From DASXRU01 sp034665305 (GTDB lineage Bacteria; Acidobacteriota; Blastocatellia; Pyrinomonadales; Pyrinomonadaceae): a stretch of 64,000 bases of DNA. The notes under the pieces are model-generated. The model saw only the letters and a program-made list of their open reading frames with translations. It was not told the origin of the DNA and did no database searches. The stretch is from NCBI GenBank assembly GCA_034665305.1, contig JAXDFZ010000011.1, positions 310,001 through 374,000 on the forward strand, given 5' to 3'. This document shows positions 44,777-52,696 of this stretch, one piece after another. The translations under genes and the position numbers were made by a program. Each line of letters begins with the position of its first letter. Position 1 is the first letter of the stretch.

Positions 44777-45268
44777 ATGACCCTGCGAACGATTCTCCGA
44801 GTTCTGATGCACATCAGCCGCTTTGGTTTGGCGGCGTTCTTTCTGTTTACGGCCGGCGCCAAACTTTGGGTCTTGAGTTTCTTCGTGACAAAAGTTGGTG
44901 AGTTGTTGAGCTCGATGCACTTCAACTATGAACGCTGGATGTGGCCGGTGACCGTTGGGGTTATTGCGATTGAATTGATTATTGCGCTCTTGTTGATTTT
45001 GCCGGGCACTGTGCGACTGGGCGCGTTACTCGCCGCTGCCCTCTTGATTGGGTTTAGCGCCTTCGCTATCTATTACGTTGAGGTGCTTCACGGCGAGGCC
45101 CTGGAGTGCGGCTGTTTTGGCAATCTGATCGGAAGCCAGTTGGGGGTGAAGACAGCCCTGCGAAATTTGGGTTTGCTGGTGCCCGCGCTGCTGGTCTTCT
45201 TCGGATATCCAAGCCTGCGGCGCGCGTCACCTGCGTTGGCGGACGCTGACGCAACTCTTACGAATTAA
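44777..45268 (+). CDS. MauE/DoxX-like membrane protein
   Basis: About 163 aa with four membrane segments and the ECGCFG motif typical of MauE, a factor for disulfide handling in methylamine dehydrogenase maturation and related redox systems. It lies between sucC and sucD on the same strand. An upstream GTG at 44771 would add two residues. The substrate is unknown. Confidence 0.75.
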   Translation: MTLRTILRVLMHISRFGLAAFFLFTAGAKLWVLSFFVTKVGELLSSMHFNYERWMWPVTVGVIAIELIIALLLILPGTVRLGALLAAALLIGFSAFAIYYVEVLHGEALECGCFGNLIGSQLGVKTALRNLGLLVPALLVFFGYPSLRRASPALADADATLTN

Positions 45269-45403
45269 AACGGAGCGATTCCTGGCAACACCTTCATTGG
45301 GGTACCAGCGTAACCGGTGAACTTTGAAGCATTCTTTGTGGGTTTCCGGCGCAGTTGTTATACTGCGCGCTCGCTGTCCGAAAAAACATTTTCAAAGGTA
45401 TAG

Positions 45404-46288
45404 ATGAGCATCCTCGTAAATAAATCTACGCGCCTGGTGGTGCAGGGCATCACCGGCAAAGAAGGCACTTTTCATACGAAGCAGATGGTGGAGTATGGAA
45501 CCAATGTGGTCGGCGGTGTCACGCCCGGTAAAGGCGGAACCAGGCACGAAGACATCCCGGTGTTTAATACCGTCGCTGACGCTGTGAAAGATGAAGGCGC
45601 AAACGCGGCGGTGATTTATGTGCCGCCGGCGTTTGCGGCGGACGCCATCATGGAAGCGGCCGATGCGGGAATCCCGGTCGTCGTTTGTATTACCGAAGGA
45701 ATTCCGACGCTCGATATGATCAAAGTCAGGGAATACCTGGCGGGCAGAGCAACGCGCCTAATAGGGCCGAACTGTCCGGGAATCATTAGCCCGGGAAAGT
45801 GCAAAATTGGAATCATGCCCGGACACATTCATCGCGAAGGACGGGTGGGCGTTGTTTCGCGTTCGGGAACATTGACTTACGAAGCGGTGGGCCAACTGAC
45901 GGCGCTGGGCCTCGGTCAATCGACTGCGATTGGAATCGGCGGCGATCCAATTGTCGGCACGACGCACGTTGATGCGCTCGCCCTATTTCAAGCCGATGAC
46001 GAGACCGACGGCATCGTGATGATTGGTGAAATTGGCGGCACGGCGGAAGAAGAAGCCGCGGCCTTTGCCAAAGCCAACGTCACGAAACCAATCGTCGCAT
46101 TCATCGCCGGACAAACTGCGCCGCCGGGCAGACGCATGGGCCATGCCGGCGCAATTATCGCCGGCGGCAAGGGCACAGCGGCGGAAAAAATGAGTGCCCT
46201 TTCCGATGCCGGGATTCATGTGGTGAAGTCGCCGGCCGATATCGGTTCAGCGATGAAGGAAGCGCTGGGCGCGGCCGCGGGTAATTAG
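45404..46288 (+). CDS. sucD: Succinyl-CoA synthetase alpha subunit
   Basis: Protein of 294 aa. A Rossmann domain with VQGITGKEGTFHT and the CoA-binding GGVTPGKGG, the SRSGTLTYEAV motif, and the phosphohistidine region in GHAGAIIAGGKGTA. All conserved elements are present. It forms the complex with SucC. Confidence 0.97.
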   Translation: MSILVNKSTRLVVQGITGKEGTFHTKQMVEYGTNVVGGVTPGKGGTRHEDIPVFNTVADAVKDEGANAAVIYVPPAFAADAIMEAADAGIPVVVCITEGIPTLDMIKVREYLAGRATRLIGPNCPGIISPGKCKIGIMPGHIHREGRVGVVSRSGTLTYEAVGQLTALGLGQSTAIGIGGDPIVGTTHVDALALFQADDETDGIVMIGEIGGTAEEEAAAFAKANVTKPIVAFIAGQTAPPGRRMGHAGAIIAGGKGTAAEKMSALSDAGIHVVKSPADIGSAMKEALGAAAGN

Positions 46289-46299
46289 GAGCTAACAGT

Positions 46300-46572
46300 T
46301 TGAAGTCCGGTAAGCTCGACTGGCGTATTCTGCGGCCCTTGTCGAACTTTGCTGTTACGGTACTTACGGTCATCTGGATTTTTGACTTCTTCCAGGATTT
46401 TGCTTTGGACGAATCCGTAATGGATGACCCAGTCGCCAGGAAAGCGTGGCTGGGACGACAACATTTGTACACGCGTATTGAGTTGGTGGTTTTGGCGTCA
46501 GCGATAGCTCTTAGGATCGCGTTCTGGTTAATTGAGTACGTTAATGAACGACGCCAAATCAGCCATAGCTAA
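46300..46572 (+). CDS. Small two-helix membrane protein
   Basis: Protein of 90 aa with hydrophobic segments at about 13-31 and 60-80. A TTG start (46300) is supported by AGGAG 8 nt upstream. It fits between sucD (11 bp) and ndk (8 bp), so it is probably part of the operon. Not recognised. Confidence 0.6.
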   Translation: MKSGKLDWRILRPLSNFAVTVLTVIWIFDFFQDFALDESVMDDPVARKAWLGRQHLYTRIELVVLASAIALRIAFWLIEYVNERRQISHS

Positions 46573-46580
46573 GGAGAACA

Positions 46581-47009
46581 ATGGCAGAACAGACAGGGAA
46601 TCTTACTTTCGCAATGATCAAACCCGACGCGGTGCGCGCGGGTCACATCGGTGGAATCATAAAACGAATTACAGATGGCGGCTTCCGCATCCGGGCGATG
46701 AAGCTGCTGCACATGACGCGCCCACAGGCTGAAGGTTTCTACGCCGTGCATCGTGAACGTCCGTTCTTTTCCGGACTCACCGAGTTCATGTCCGGCGGTC
46801 CGTGCGTGGTGCTGGTTTTGGAAAAGGACAATGCGGTCAAAGCCTGGCGCGATTTGATGGGCGCCACCGATCCGGAGAAAGCCGATGCCGGAACCATTCG
46901 CAAAGAGTTCGGCGCTTCGGTGGGAGAGAATGCGACGCACGGCTCAGATTCCGACGAGAATGCCGCGATCGAAGTCTCTTATTTTTTCAGCCAGATAGAG
47001 CTGGTTTAG
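46581..47009 (+). CDS. ndk: Nucleoside diphosphate kinase
   Basis: Phosphotransfer between NTPs and NDPs via a phosphohistidine, 142 aa. IKPDAVRAGHIGGII, the GATDPEKA loop and the active-site NATHGSDSDENA motif (His in ATHGSD) are present. AAGGAG upstream of the ATG. Pairing with sucCD is metabolically sensible (NTP generation). Confidence 0.97.
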   Translation: MAEQTGNLTFAMIKPDAVRAGHIGGIIKRITDGGFRIRAMKLLHMTRPQAEGFYAVHRERPFFSGLTEFMSGGPCVVLVLEKDNAVKAWRDLMGATDPEKADAGTIRKEFGASVGENATHGSDSDENAAIEVSYFFSQIELV

Positions 47010-47104
47010 ACGATTGCGGATTTCAGATTGCGGATTGCGGATGGGCAAGAAAAGTCCGGCCGTGTCTAATCGCGATCCGCATTCCGAAATCCGAAATCGC
47101 AAAC
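47010..47104. repeat. Inverted heptamer array, GATTGCG family
   Basis: GATTGCG, GATTTCA, GATTGCG, GATTGCG, GATGGGC units (about 47013-47047) and reverse-complement units (ATCCGCATTCCGAAATCCGA and on, about 47078-47104). It separates ndk from the DUF4190-like gene. Confidence 0.88.
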
Positions 47105-47120
47105 GGAGGATCCCCCAAAG

Positions 47121-47645
47121 ATGAAACGTTGCCCAACCTGCAGTCGCACCTATGAAGACGACTCGTTAAGTTTCTGCCTCACCGACGGTACGCCGCTGAC
47201 TAACGAAGAACCGGTCTCGGGTTCATTCGAGGCCGCACCGATTCCAGCGCCGCCAGTTGCTGATTGGAGTGCGCCCACGCCCGCAACACCGACGAGTCAG
47301 CCTTTGTGGGGCAGCGTTGGTTTGCCGCCGCAACAGCCCGAACCGGCATGGGGCGGTGGTTACCCGCAGATGCAATCGCCGCCTGTCTTCGGGCAAAAGC
47401 GCGAACAGGGTTTGGCAATTGGTTCGTTGGTCTGCGGCATCTTGAGCATTGCGTGTTGCGGTAGCGTGCTTACCGGCATACCCGCGATTATTCTGGGCAT
47501 AATCTCAATGAACAAGGAAAAGAACGACCCGATCCGCTATGGCGGCAAGGGCATGGCGATCGCTGGCATCGTCCTGGGCTCGCTCTCAGTCCTGATTCTT
47601 TTTGTGTATATGATTATGGCGATAGCCGGCGCCATTCCGCGTTAA
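47121..47645 (+). CDS. DUF4190-type membrane protein with N-terminal zinc motif
   Basis: Protein of 174 aa. It starts with a zinc-ribbon-like CPTCSRTYEDDSLSFC, followed by a Pro/Ala-rich linker (about 45-100) and two hydrophobic helices with LGIISMNKEKNDPIRYGGKGMAIAGI between them, the DUF4190 signature. GGAGG lies upstream. Function unknown. Confidence 0.75.
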   Translation: MKRCPTCSRTYEDDSLSFCLTDGTPLTNEEPVSGSFEAAPIPAPPVADWSAPTPATPTSQPLWGSVGLPPQQPEPAWGGGYPQMQSPPVFGQKREQGLAIGSLVCGILSIACCGSVLTGIPAIILGIISMNKEKNDPIRYGGKGMAIAGIVLGSLSVLILFVYMIMAIAGAIPR

Positions 47646-47658
47646 TTAGCGAGGTTGT

Positions 47659-48180
47659 ATGTCAATCATCACGGACGTCATTGACTCTACGCGGGCCATC
47701 ATCAAAGGGATGAGCGTCACGCTGTCCTACATTCCGAGGACAAAACAAACGGTGCAATATCCGGAAGAGCCGGTGACGGTCCAGCCGCGTTATCGCGGCC
47801 AGCACCTGCTGCACGTAGATGAGAATGGCAAAGAGAAATGCGTCGCCTGTTTTCTTTGCGCCGCCGCCTGTCCGTCCGAATGCATTTACATCATCGCTAA
47901 GGACGATCCCCGGGTTGCGGCTGAGCGCATCGGCGTCGACGAACGCTACGCCGAGGTTTACAACATCGATTATGGCCGCTGCATCTTCTGTGGCTATTGC
48001 GTAGAAGCTTGCCCCAAGGACGCGATCACGCATGGCTACAACTTCGAGCTTTCCGTTTACAACCGCGCCGACTTGCTGAAAAAGAAGGACGACCTCCTGA
48101 TCACTAAGCAGGTGCAGTCAAAGAACTATCGGGTGGCTTCATCACACGAGGATGTCGATTCGGAGTACAAGGAAGTTTAG
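47659..48180 (+). CDS. nuoI: NuoI-like 4Fe-4S ferredoxin
   Basis: Protein of 173 aa with two 4Fe-4S motifs (CVACFLCAAACP and CIFCGYCVEACP) and the NuoI-like N-terminus (TRAIIKGMSVTLSYI). NADH-quinone oxidoreductase subunit I or a ferredoxin closely related to it. No other Nuo genes are in the window, so whether this is a complex I subunit cannot be confirmed. Confidence 0.85.
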   Translation: MSIITDVIDSTRAIIKGMSVTLSYIPRTKQTVQYPEEPVTVQPRYRGQHLLHVDENGKEKCVACFLCAAACPSECIYIIAKDDPRVAAERIGVDERYAEVYNIDYGRCIFCGYCVEACPKDAITHGYNFELSVYNRADLLKKKDDLLITKQVQSKNYRVASSHEDVDSEYKEV

Positions 48181-48310
48181 AGGCTAGAGACTAGAGGCTG
48201 GAGACTAGGACTGCCATTCTCCGAGCTCTAGCCCCTGGTTCGGTCACTAGTTGCGTGTAGATGCGCGCCTCTGGGTTTCTGTCCCTAGTCTCCAGCCTCC
48301 AGCCTCTACC
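48178..48310. repeat. Inverted heptamer array, AGAGGCT/GGAGACT family
   Basis: Left arm TAGAGGCT, AGAGACT, AGAGGCT, GGAGACT (48178-48211). Right arm GTCCCTAGTCTCCAGCCTCC with further units to 48310. The right arm is read in frame as an apparent N-terminal extension of the next gene, which is the reason its start is placed after the array. Confidence 0.88.
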
Positions 48311-48311
48311 A

Positions 48312-50132
48312 ATGAAAGAATTCCATTACCGTTGGGAATTCGATCTGCAATCCAGCCCGGACGAGCTGTGGCCCTTCGTTGCCAACACCAATCGGTTTAA
48401 TCGCGACACCGGCGTGCCTCCGGTAGAAGCCGTGGGAGATGGCTACGCCGGCGTGAACGCGCGGCGTCGTTTGCGATTACATGTGCTGGGCCTGATTCCC
48501 GTGGAATGGGAAGAACAGCCCTTTGAATGGATCCGGCCCTTTCGTTTTGGAGTCGTGCGCCGCTATCGCACCGGACCTATGGCGGAGATGCGAGTGCAGG
48601 CCGAACTGACGCCGAAGAGCGACGGCGGCACGCATCTCACCTTTGAAGTATTTGCCAGGCCAAAGTCTCTGCTCGGTGTCTTAGCGATTCCCATCCAGAT
48701 CGGAATAATCAGTAAGCGCAGTTTCGCCGCTGCCTTTCGACGATACGATCGCGTTGCCAGTCGAAGGGAACCCTTGCTGGCTGAGCAGGCAGAACCGAAC
48801 TTTGCCCCCGGCGGCCGGGAACGTCTGAGTTTGTTGGGGGCGAAACTGCGTTCACAAGTCGCCTCGCCGGCGCTCGCAGATAAACTTTTGCAGACCATCG
48901 CGCAGTCTGACGAGCTAACCCTGGCGCGGATTCGTCCTTTCGCGCTCGCTGATTTTTGGCAAGCGCCGCGGAAAGATGTTTTGGCAGTTTGCCTGCAAGC
49001 GACGCGGCTGGGCTTGCTGGATTTGCAATGGGACCTGATCTGCCCGCATTGTCGCGGGTCAGCGCAGACGGCGTCCTCGCTGGCCGGCGTGCAATCAAAC
49101 GTGGAATGCACCGGGTGCAACATCGACTTTACGGTAAACTTCGATCGCTCAGTCGAACTGACTTTTCGCCCCAATGCTTCCATTCGCCAGGTGGAAACGC
49201 GATCGTTTTGCATGGGCGGCCCGGAAGTGACTCCGCACATTGTTGCGCAGCAGTTGTTGGCGGCGGGCGCGACTCGACAATTGTCTGTGCCGCTGGAAAT
49301 GGGCCGCTATCGGCTTCGAACTTTGGAACTGCCGGGCGCGCAATACCTCGCCGCTAACACATCCGGTGAAAGCTCGGCCGCGATGGTAGCTTGTGACGAT
49401 GGATGGCTGAGCGAAGAGTTGCAACTGGCGCTACGACCTTCGCTGAAGTTCGAAAACAACACGACCAGTGAGCAGTTGTTCGTGTTGGAACGGATGGCGT
49501 GGAGCGATCAGGCAGCCACAGCCGCAGAGGTAACGGCGCTACAAATCTTTCGCGATTTGTTTGCGAATGAGGCGTTGCGTCCGGGCGAACAGATTTCAGT
49601 TGGCAGCCTGACGGTGTTGTTTACCGATTTGCGAAATTCGACGCGGATGTACCGCGACATCGGCGACGCCACTGCGTTCGGACACGTGATGAACCACTTC
49701 GACGTGCTGAAGCAGGCGATCGCTACCGAAGACGGCGCGCTTGTCAAAACGATCGGGGACGCGGTGATGGCGGTGTTTCGCCGTCCGGCTTCGGCGCTGC
49801 GAGCCATGTTGCAAGTGCAGAGGCAATTGGCTGCGCCGCCGCCCGGAATGCAGCCACTAACGTTGAAGGCGGGTTTGCACAGTGGGCCATGCATCGCGGT
49901 AACGTTGAACGATCGGCTCGATTACTTTGGATCGACGGTGAACATGGCGGCGCGCCTGGAGGGCCTTTCGACTGGCGATGATGTCATTATCTCCGCTGAT
50001 GTCCGCGCGGATCCGGAAGTCGCAGAGTTGCTCGACAGCGCAGACAGCCATTTGAGTGCCAGCCGGTTCGAAGTAAAGTTAAAAGGATTCGATGAAGAGT
50101 GCTTTGAATTATGGCGCGTCGCGCCGGCGTGA
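48312..50132 (+). CDS. Class III adenylate/guanylate cyclase with SRPBCC-like N-terminus
   Basis: About 606 aa. An N-terminal SRPBCC-like domain (about 1-150), a middle region with a CPHC/CTGC zinc-ribbon-like motif (about 252-277), then a class III cyclase domain (about 430-600). Metal Asp residues are D439 (LFTDLRNST) and D483 (IGDAVMAVF); STVNMAARL carries the transition-state residues. Substrate choice (ATP or GTP) is not certain. No membrane segments. The start is at 48312 (MKEFHYRW); the first 17 codons of the longer frame are repeat DNA. The downstream neighbour binds cyclic nucleotides. Confidence 0.88.
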   Translation: MKEFHYRWEFDLQSSPDELWPFVANTNRFNRDTGVPPVEAVGDGYAGVNARRRLRLHVLGLIPVEWEEQPFEWIRPFRFGVVRRYRTGPMAEMRVQAELTPKSDGGTHLTFEVFARPKSLLGVLAIPIQIGIISKRSFAAAFRRYDRVASRREPLLAEQAEPNFAPGGRERLSLLGAKLRSQVASPALADKLLQTIAQSDELTLARIRPFALADFWQAPRKDVLAVCLQATRLGLLDLQWDLICPHCRGSAQTASSLAGVQSNVECTGCNIDFTVNFDRSVELTFRPNASIRQVETRSFCMGGPEVTPHIVAQQLLAAGATRQLSVPLEMGRYRLRTLELPGAQYLAANTSGESSAAMVACDDGWLSEELQLALRPSLKFENNTTSEQLFVLERMAWSDQAATAAEVTALQIFRDLFANEALRPGEQISVGSLTVLFTDLRNSTRMYRDIGDATAFGHVMNHFDVLKQAIATEDGALVKTIGDAVMAVFRRPASALRAMLQVQRQLAAPPPGMQPLTLKAGLHSGPCIAVTLNDRLDYFGSTVNMAARLEGLSTGDDVIISADVRADPEVAELLDSADSHLSASRFEVKLKGFDEECFELWRVAPA

Positions 50133-50259
50133 CGATTGCGGAATGCGGATTTCGGATTGCAGATTGCAGATTGGTAAGAAGAGGCCAGTCGTCTCTCTTT
50201 CTCAATCTGTGGTACTCGATCAGAAATCCGCAATCCGCAATCAGCAATCCGCAATCGAA
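50131..50259. repeat. Inverted heptamer array, GATTGCG family
   Basis: GATTGCG, GAATGCG, GATTTCG, GATTGCA, GATTGCA, GATTGGT (50133-50174), and reverse-complement units TCCGCAA, TCCGCAA, TCAGCAA, TCCGCAA (about 50222-50256). It sits between the cyclase and ABC ATPase genes and gives the latter a spurious 50-codon extension. Confidence 0.9.
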
Positions 50260-50260
50260 T

Positions 50261-50932
50261 ATGCCCATAATCGAAACTAACGAAGTCTCAAAGATCTATC
50301 CCATGGGCACCACTCGCGTGGTGGCGCTGGATGCCGTTTCGATGTCGATAGCGGAAGGCGAGTTCGTGGCCATTCAGGGAACATCGGGATCGGGAAAGTC
50401 GACCTTGCTGAATTTGCTCGGTGGTCTCGATCGGCCGACCAGCGGAGAAGTGTTATTCGACTCGAAGTCGCTGGCGCCGCTGGGCAAAAAACAGATGGCC
50501 CAATATCGTTGCCACTCGGTGGGTATGATTTTTCAGAACTTCAATTTGATCAGCACCATGAGCGCGGCTGAGAATGTGCGGCTGGCGCTCGCCTTTGGCG
50601 GATTGCGTGGCAATCAGCGGCGCAAGCGCGGCGAAGAATTGCTCGAGCGAGTTGGGCTGGCCGATCGCATGCACCACCGGCCCACAGAGCTTTCCGGAGG
50701 CGAGCAGCAGCGTGTGGCGATTGCCCGCGCCCTCGCAAACCGGCCGCGCGTCCTGCTTGCGGACGAGCCTACGGGGAATTTAGACTCGACGCGCGCCCAT
50801 GAGCTGCTGGCATTGCTGCGTGAAATGGTTGCAAGCGATTCGCTGACCGTCCTGCTGGTTACACACGATCGCGAGCTGGCGGCGAGTTTTGCCGACCGCA
50901 TCATCCTGATGAAAGACGGACGAGTAGTTTAG
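50261..50932 (+). CDS. ABC transporter ATP-binding protein (MacB/LolD type)
   Basis: Protein of 223 aa. Walker A is GTSGSGKST, the signature LSGGEQQRVAIARALA, and Walker B LLADEPTGNLD. This is the MacB/LolD/FtsE-type small ATPase that partners with FtsX-like permeases. The start is at 50261, after the repeat array. The likely permease partner is 1.8 kb downstream (52697). Confidence 0.9.
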   Translation: MPIIETNEVSKIYPMGTTRVVALDAVSMSIAEGEFVAIQGTSGSGKSTLLNLLGGLDRPTSGEVLFDSKSLAPLGKKQMAQYRCHSVGMIFQNFNLISTMSAAENVRLALAFGGLRGNQRRKRGEELLERVGLADRMHHRPTELSGGEQQRVAIARALANRPRVLLADEPTGNLDSTRAHELLALLREMVASDSLTVLLVTHDRELAASFADRIILMKDGRVV

Positions 50933-50957
50933 TGGCACTCTGAAGTGAAAGGTCATC

Positions 50958-51857
50958 ATGTCTAGAAACGCTCCCCCAGAAATGACGCTTGAAGCGTTGC
51001 GCTCGGTGCCGCTGTTCGCCGGCCTGGATGATCAGGCAGCGCGCGAACTGCGCAACCTGCTGAAGTTGCAGGACGTCAGACGCGACACGGTTTTATTTCG
51101 CGCCGGCGACTCCGGCGATGCCATGTATTTGATCGAGACCGGGCGCGTGCGCATCAGCGTCCACGATGAAGACAAAGAAGAAGTAACCCTCGCTGAACTG
51201 GCCGGGGGCGATTTCTTCGGTGAGATGGCGTTGATTGACGGCAAACAGCGTTCGGCCGACGCGCGGGTGATCGAAGATGCTCGCCTCGCTATCCTCGACC
51301 GCGAGAAGTTTCTGGCGTTCGTCCGCAGCAATCCGGATGTTGCGCTGGAAATGTTAAGTGCCGTCACCGACCGTTTGCGACGGACGGACGACTTGTTGCG
51401 GCGCCGGGTTTCGCGCAACCTGAACGAAGAACAGTCAGCGCGCCTGACGATGGCGGATCGCGCCGCCGATTTGCTAGCCGAGTTTGGCGGCAGTTGGAAG
51501 TTCATCCTGATGTCACTGGGCCTGATACTTTTCTGGATCGGGCTGAATTCCTACATCCTCGTCAAGCGTTTCGATCCGCTTCCTTTTCAAATGTTGAATC
51601 TGACCCTAGCGGTGATTGCGGGGCTGCAAGCACCGATCATCATGATGTCGCAAAATCGGCAGGGCCAAAAGGATCGCTTGCGTGCAGACCTGGATTTTCA
51701 GGTGAACCTCAAGAACGAGTTGTCGCTGGCTGAAGTTTTACGGCGCCTGGATGTGTTGGAGAGCGAGCGGTTGCCGCGTTTGTTTGAAGAACAGAATGCG
51801 AAATTCGACGTGTCCAAAGTCCAAAGTCCAAAGTCCAACGTTCAGGCTGGTTCTTAA
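50958..51857 (+). CDS. Cyclic nucleotide-binding protein with DUF1003 membrane domain
   Basis: Protein of 299 aa. A Crp-type cNMP domain (about 15-130) holds the phosphate-binding cassette FGEMALIDGKQRSADARV with its conserved Arg, followed by a DUF1003 two-helix membrane region (about 180-235, SLGLILFWIGLNSY; AGLQAPIIMMSQNRQ). There is no HTH, so it is not a transcription factor. The last residues (about KVQSPKSNVQAGS) are coded by the heptamer array. It is a plausible receptor for the cAMP/cGMP made by the cyclase two genes upstream. Confidence 0.87.
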   Translation: MSRNAPPEMTLEALRSVPLFAGLDDQAARELRNLLKLQDVRRDTVLFRAGDSGDAMYLIETGRVRISVHDEDKEEVTLAELAGGDFFGEMALIDGKQRSADARVIEDARLAILDREKFLAFVRSNPDVALEMLSAVTDRLRRTDDLLRRRVSRNLNEEQSARLTMADRAADLLAEFGGSWKFILMSLGLILFWIGLNSYILVKRFDPLPFQMLNLTLAVIAGLQAPIIMMSQNRQGQKDRLRADLDFQVNLKNELSLAEVLRRLDVLESERLPRLFEEQNAKFDVSKVQSPKSNVQAGS

Positions 51858-51976
51858 CGCTGGAAGCAACGTCCAATGTTTAAAGCCCGACGTCCTAGCG
51901 GAATTTTTGGCGCGTGCAACGCCACCAACTCGTGGGGTGTGTGATGACATTGGACATTGGACTTTGACCTGGGACT
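51808..51976. repeat. Inverted heptamer array, GTCCAAA family
   Basis: GTCCAAA, GTCCAAA, GTCCAAC units overlap the 3' end of the cNMP-binding gene (51810-51845). GGACATT, GGACTTT-type reverse-complement units lie at about 51944-51976, with a 100-bp spacer. Confidence 0.85.
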
Positions 51977-51988
51977 TTTCTTAACGCA

Positions 51989-52681
51989 ATGATCCACGCA
52001 ATCTTTTTCGATCTAAATGGCGTCATTATTGATGACGAGCCGATTCATCTCCAGGCGTATCGTGAGGCCCTGGCCAGCGTCGATGTTGGCCTTACTGACG
52101 ACGATTATTTCGCATCACTGGGGATGGACGATCCGACATTTGTGCGCGCGGCGTTTTCACGCGCGGGGCGGCCACTGAACGAAGAAACCATGCTGGCGGT
52201 GATCGCGCACGAAGCTGAATTGCATCTCGATCTCATTAAGGACGATTTGCCGCTGTGTGCGGGAATTGTAACGTTTCTGAAAGCGGCGTCGCGTTACTTT
52301 CAGCTTGGCGTCGTCAGCATGGCAGAACGCGTGGAAGTGGATTACGTGTTGCAGAGGGCTGCGATCGCGGAACTGTTTCAAGTGATCATTACGGCCGCCG
52401 ATGTTTCTGCGTGCAAGCCCGATCCGGCGTGTTATCAGTTAGCGCTCCAACGTTTGAATGAGAAGCGGTGCGCAGCTCGCGAGCTGCCGTTGTTGCCGCA
52501 TGAATGTGTAGTCGTCGAAGACTCCCCGCCGGGGATTGTATCTGGCCGCACGGCCGGCATGCGCACGATTGGCGTGACGAACACAGTTTCCGAAGCTGCC
52601 TTGCGCGCCGCCGCCGCCGACATCGTCACTGCCAGCCTTGCGGACTGGTCCGTCGATTCGGTGCGACATCTGTTCTCTTAG
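51989..52681 (+). CDS. HAD superfamily hydrolase, subfamily IA
   Basis: Protein of 230 aa, beta-phosphoglucomutase-like fold. Motif I is FFDLNGVIIDDEP: D8 is the nucleophile, but the second Asp of DxD is Asn (N10), which occurs in some HAD IA proteins. Motif II is around SMAERVEV, motif III K in CKPDPACY, motif IV VVEDSPPGI. A sugar-phosphate phosphatase or mutase is likely; the substrate is undetermined. Confidence 0.85.
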   Translation: MIHAIFFDLNGVIIDDEPIHLQAYREALASVDVGLTDDDYFASLGMDDPTFVRAAFSRAGRPLNEETMLAVIAHEAELHLDLIKDDLPLCAGIVTFLKAASRYFQLGVVSMAERVEVDYVLQRAAIAELFQVIITAADVSACKPDPACYQLALQRLNEKRCAARELPLLPHECVVVEDSPPGIVSGRTAGMRTIGVTNTVSEAALRAAAADIVTASLADWSVDSVRHLFS

Positions 52682-52696
52682 TGGCACTTTCAAACT

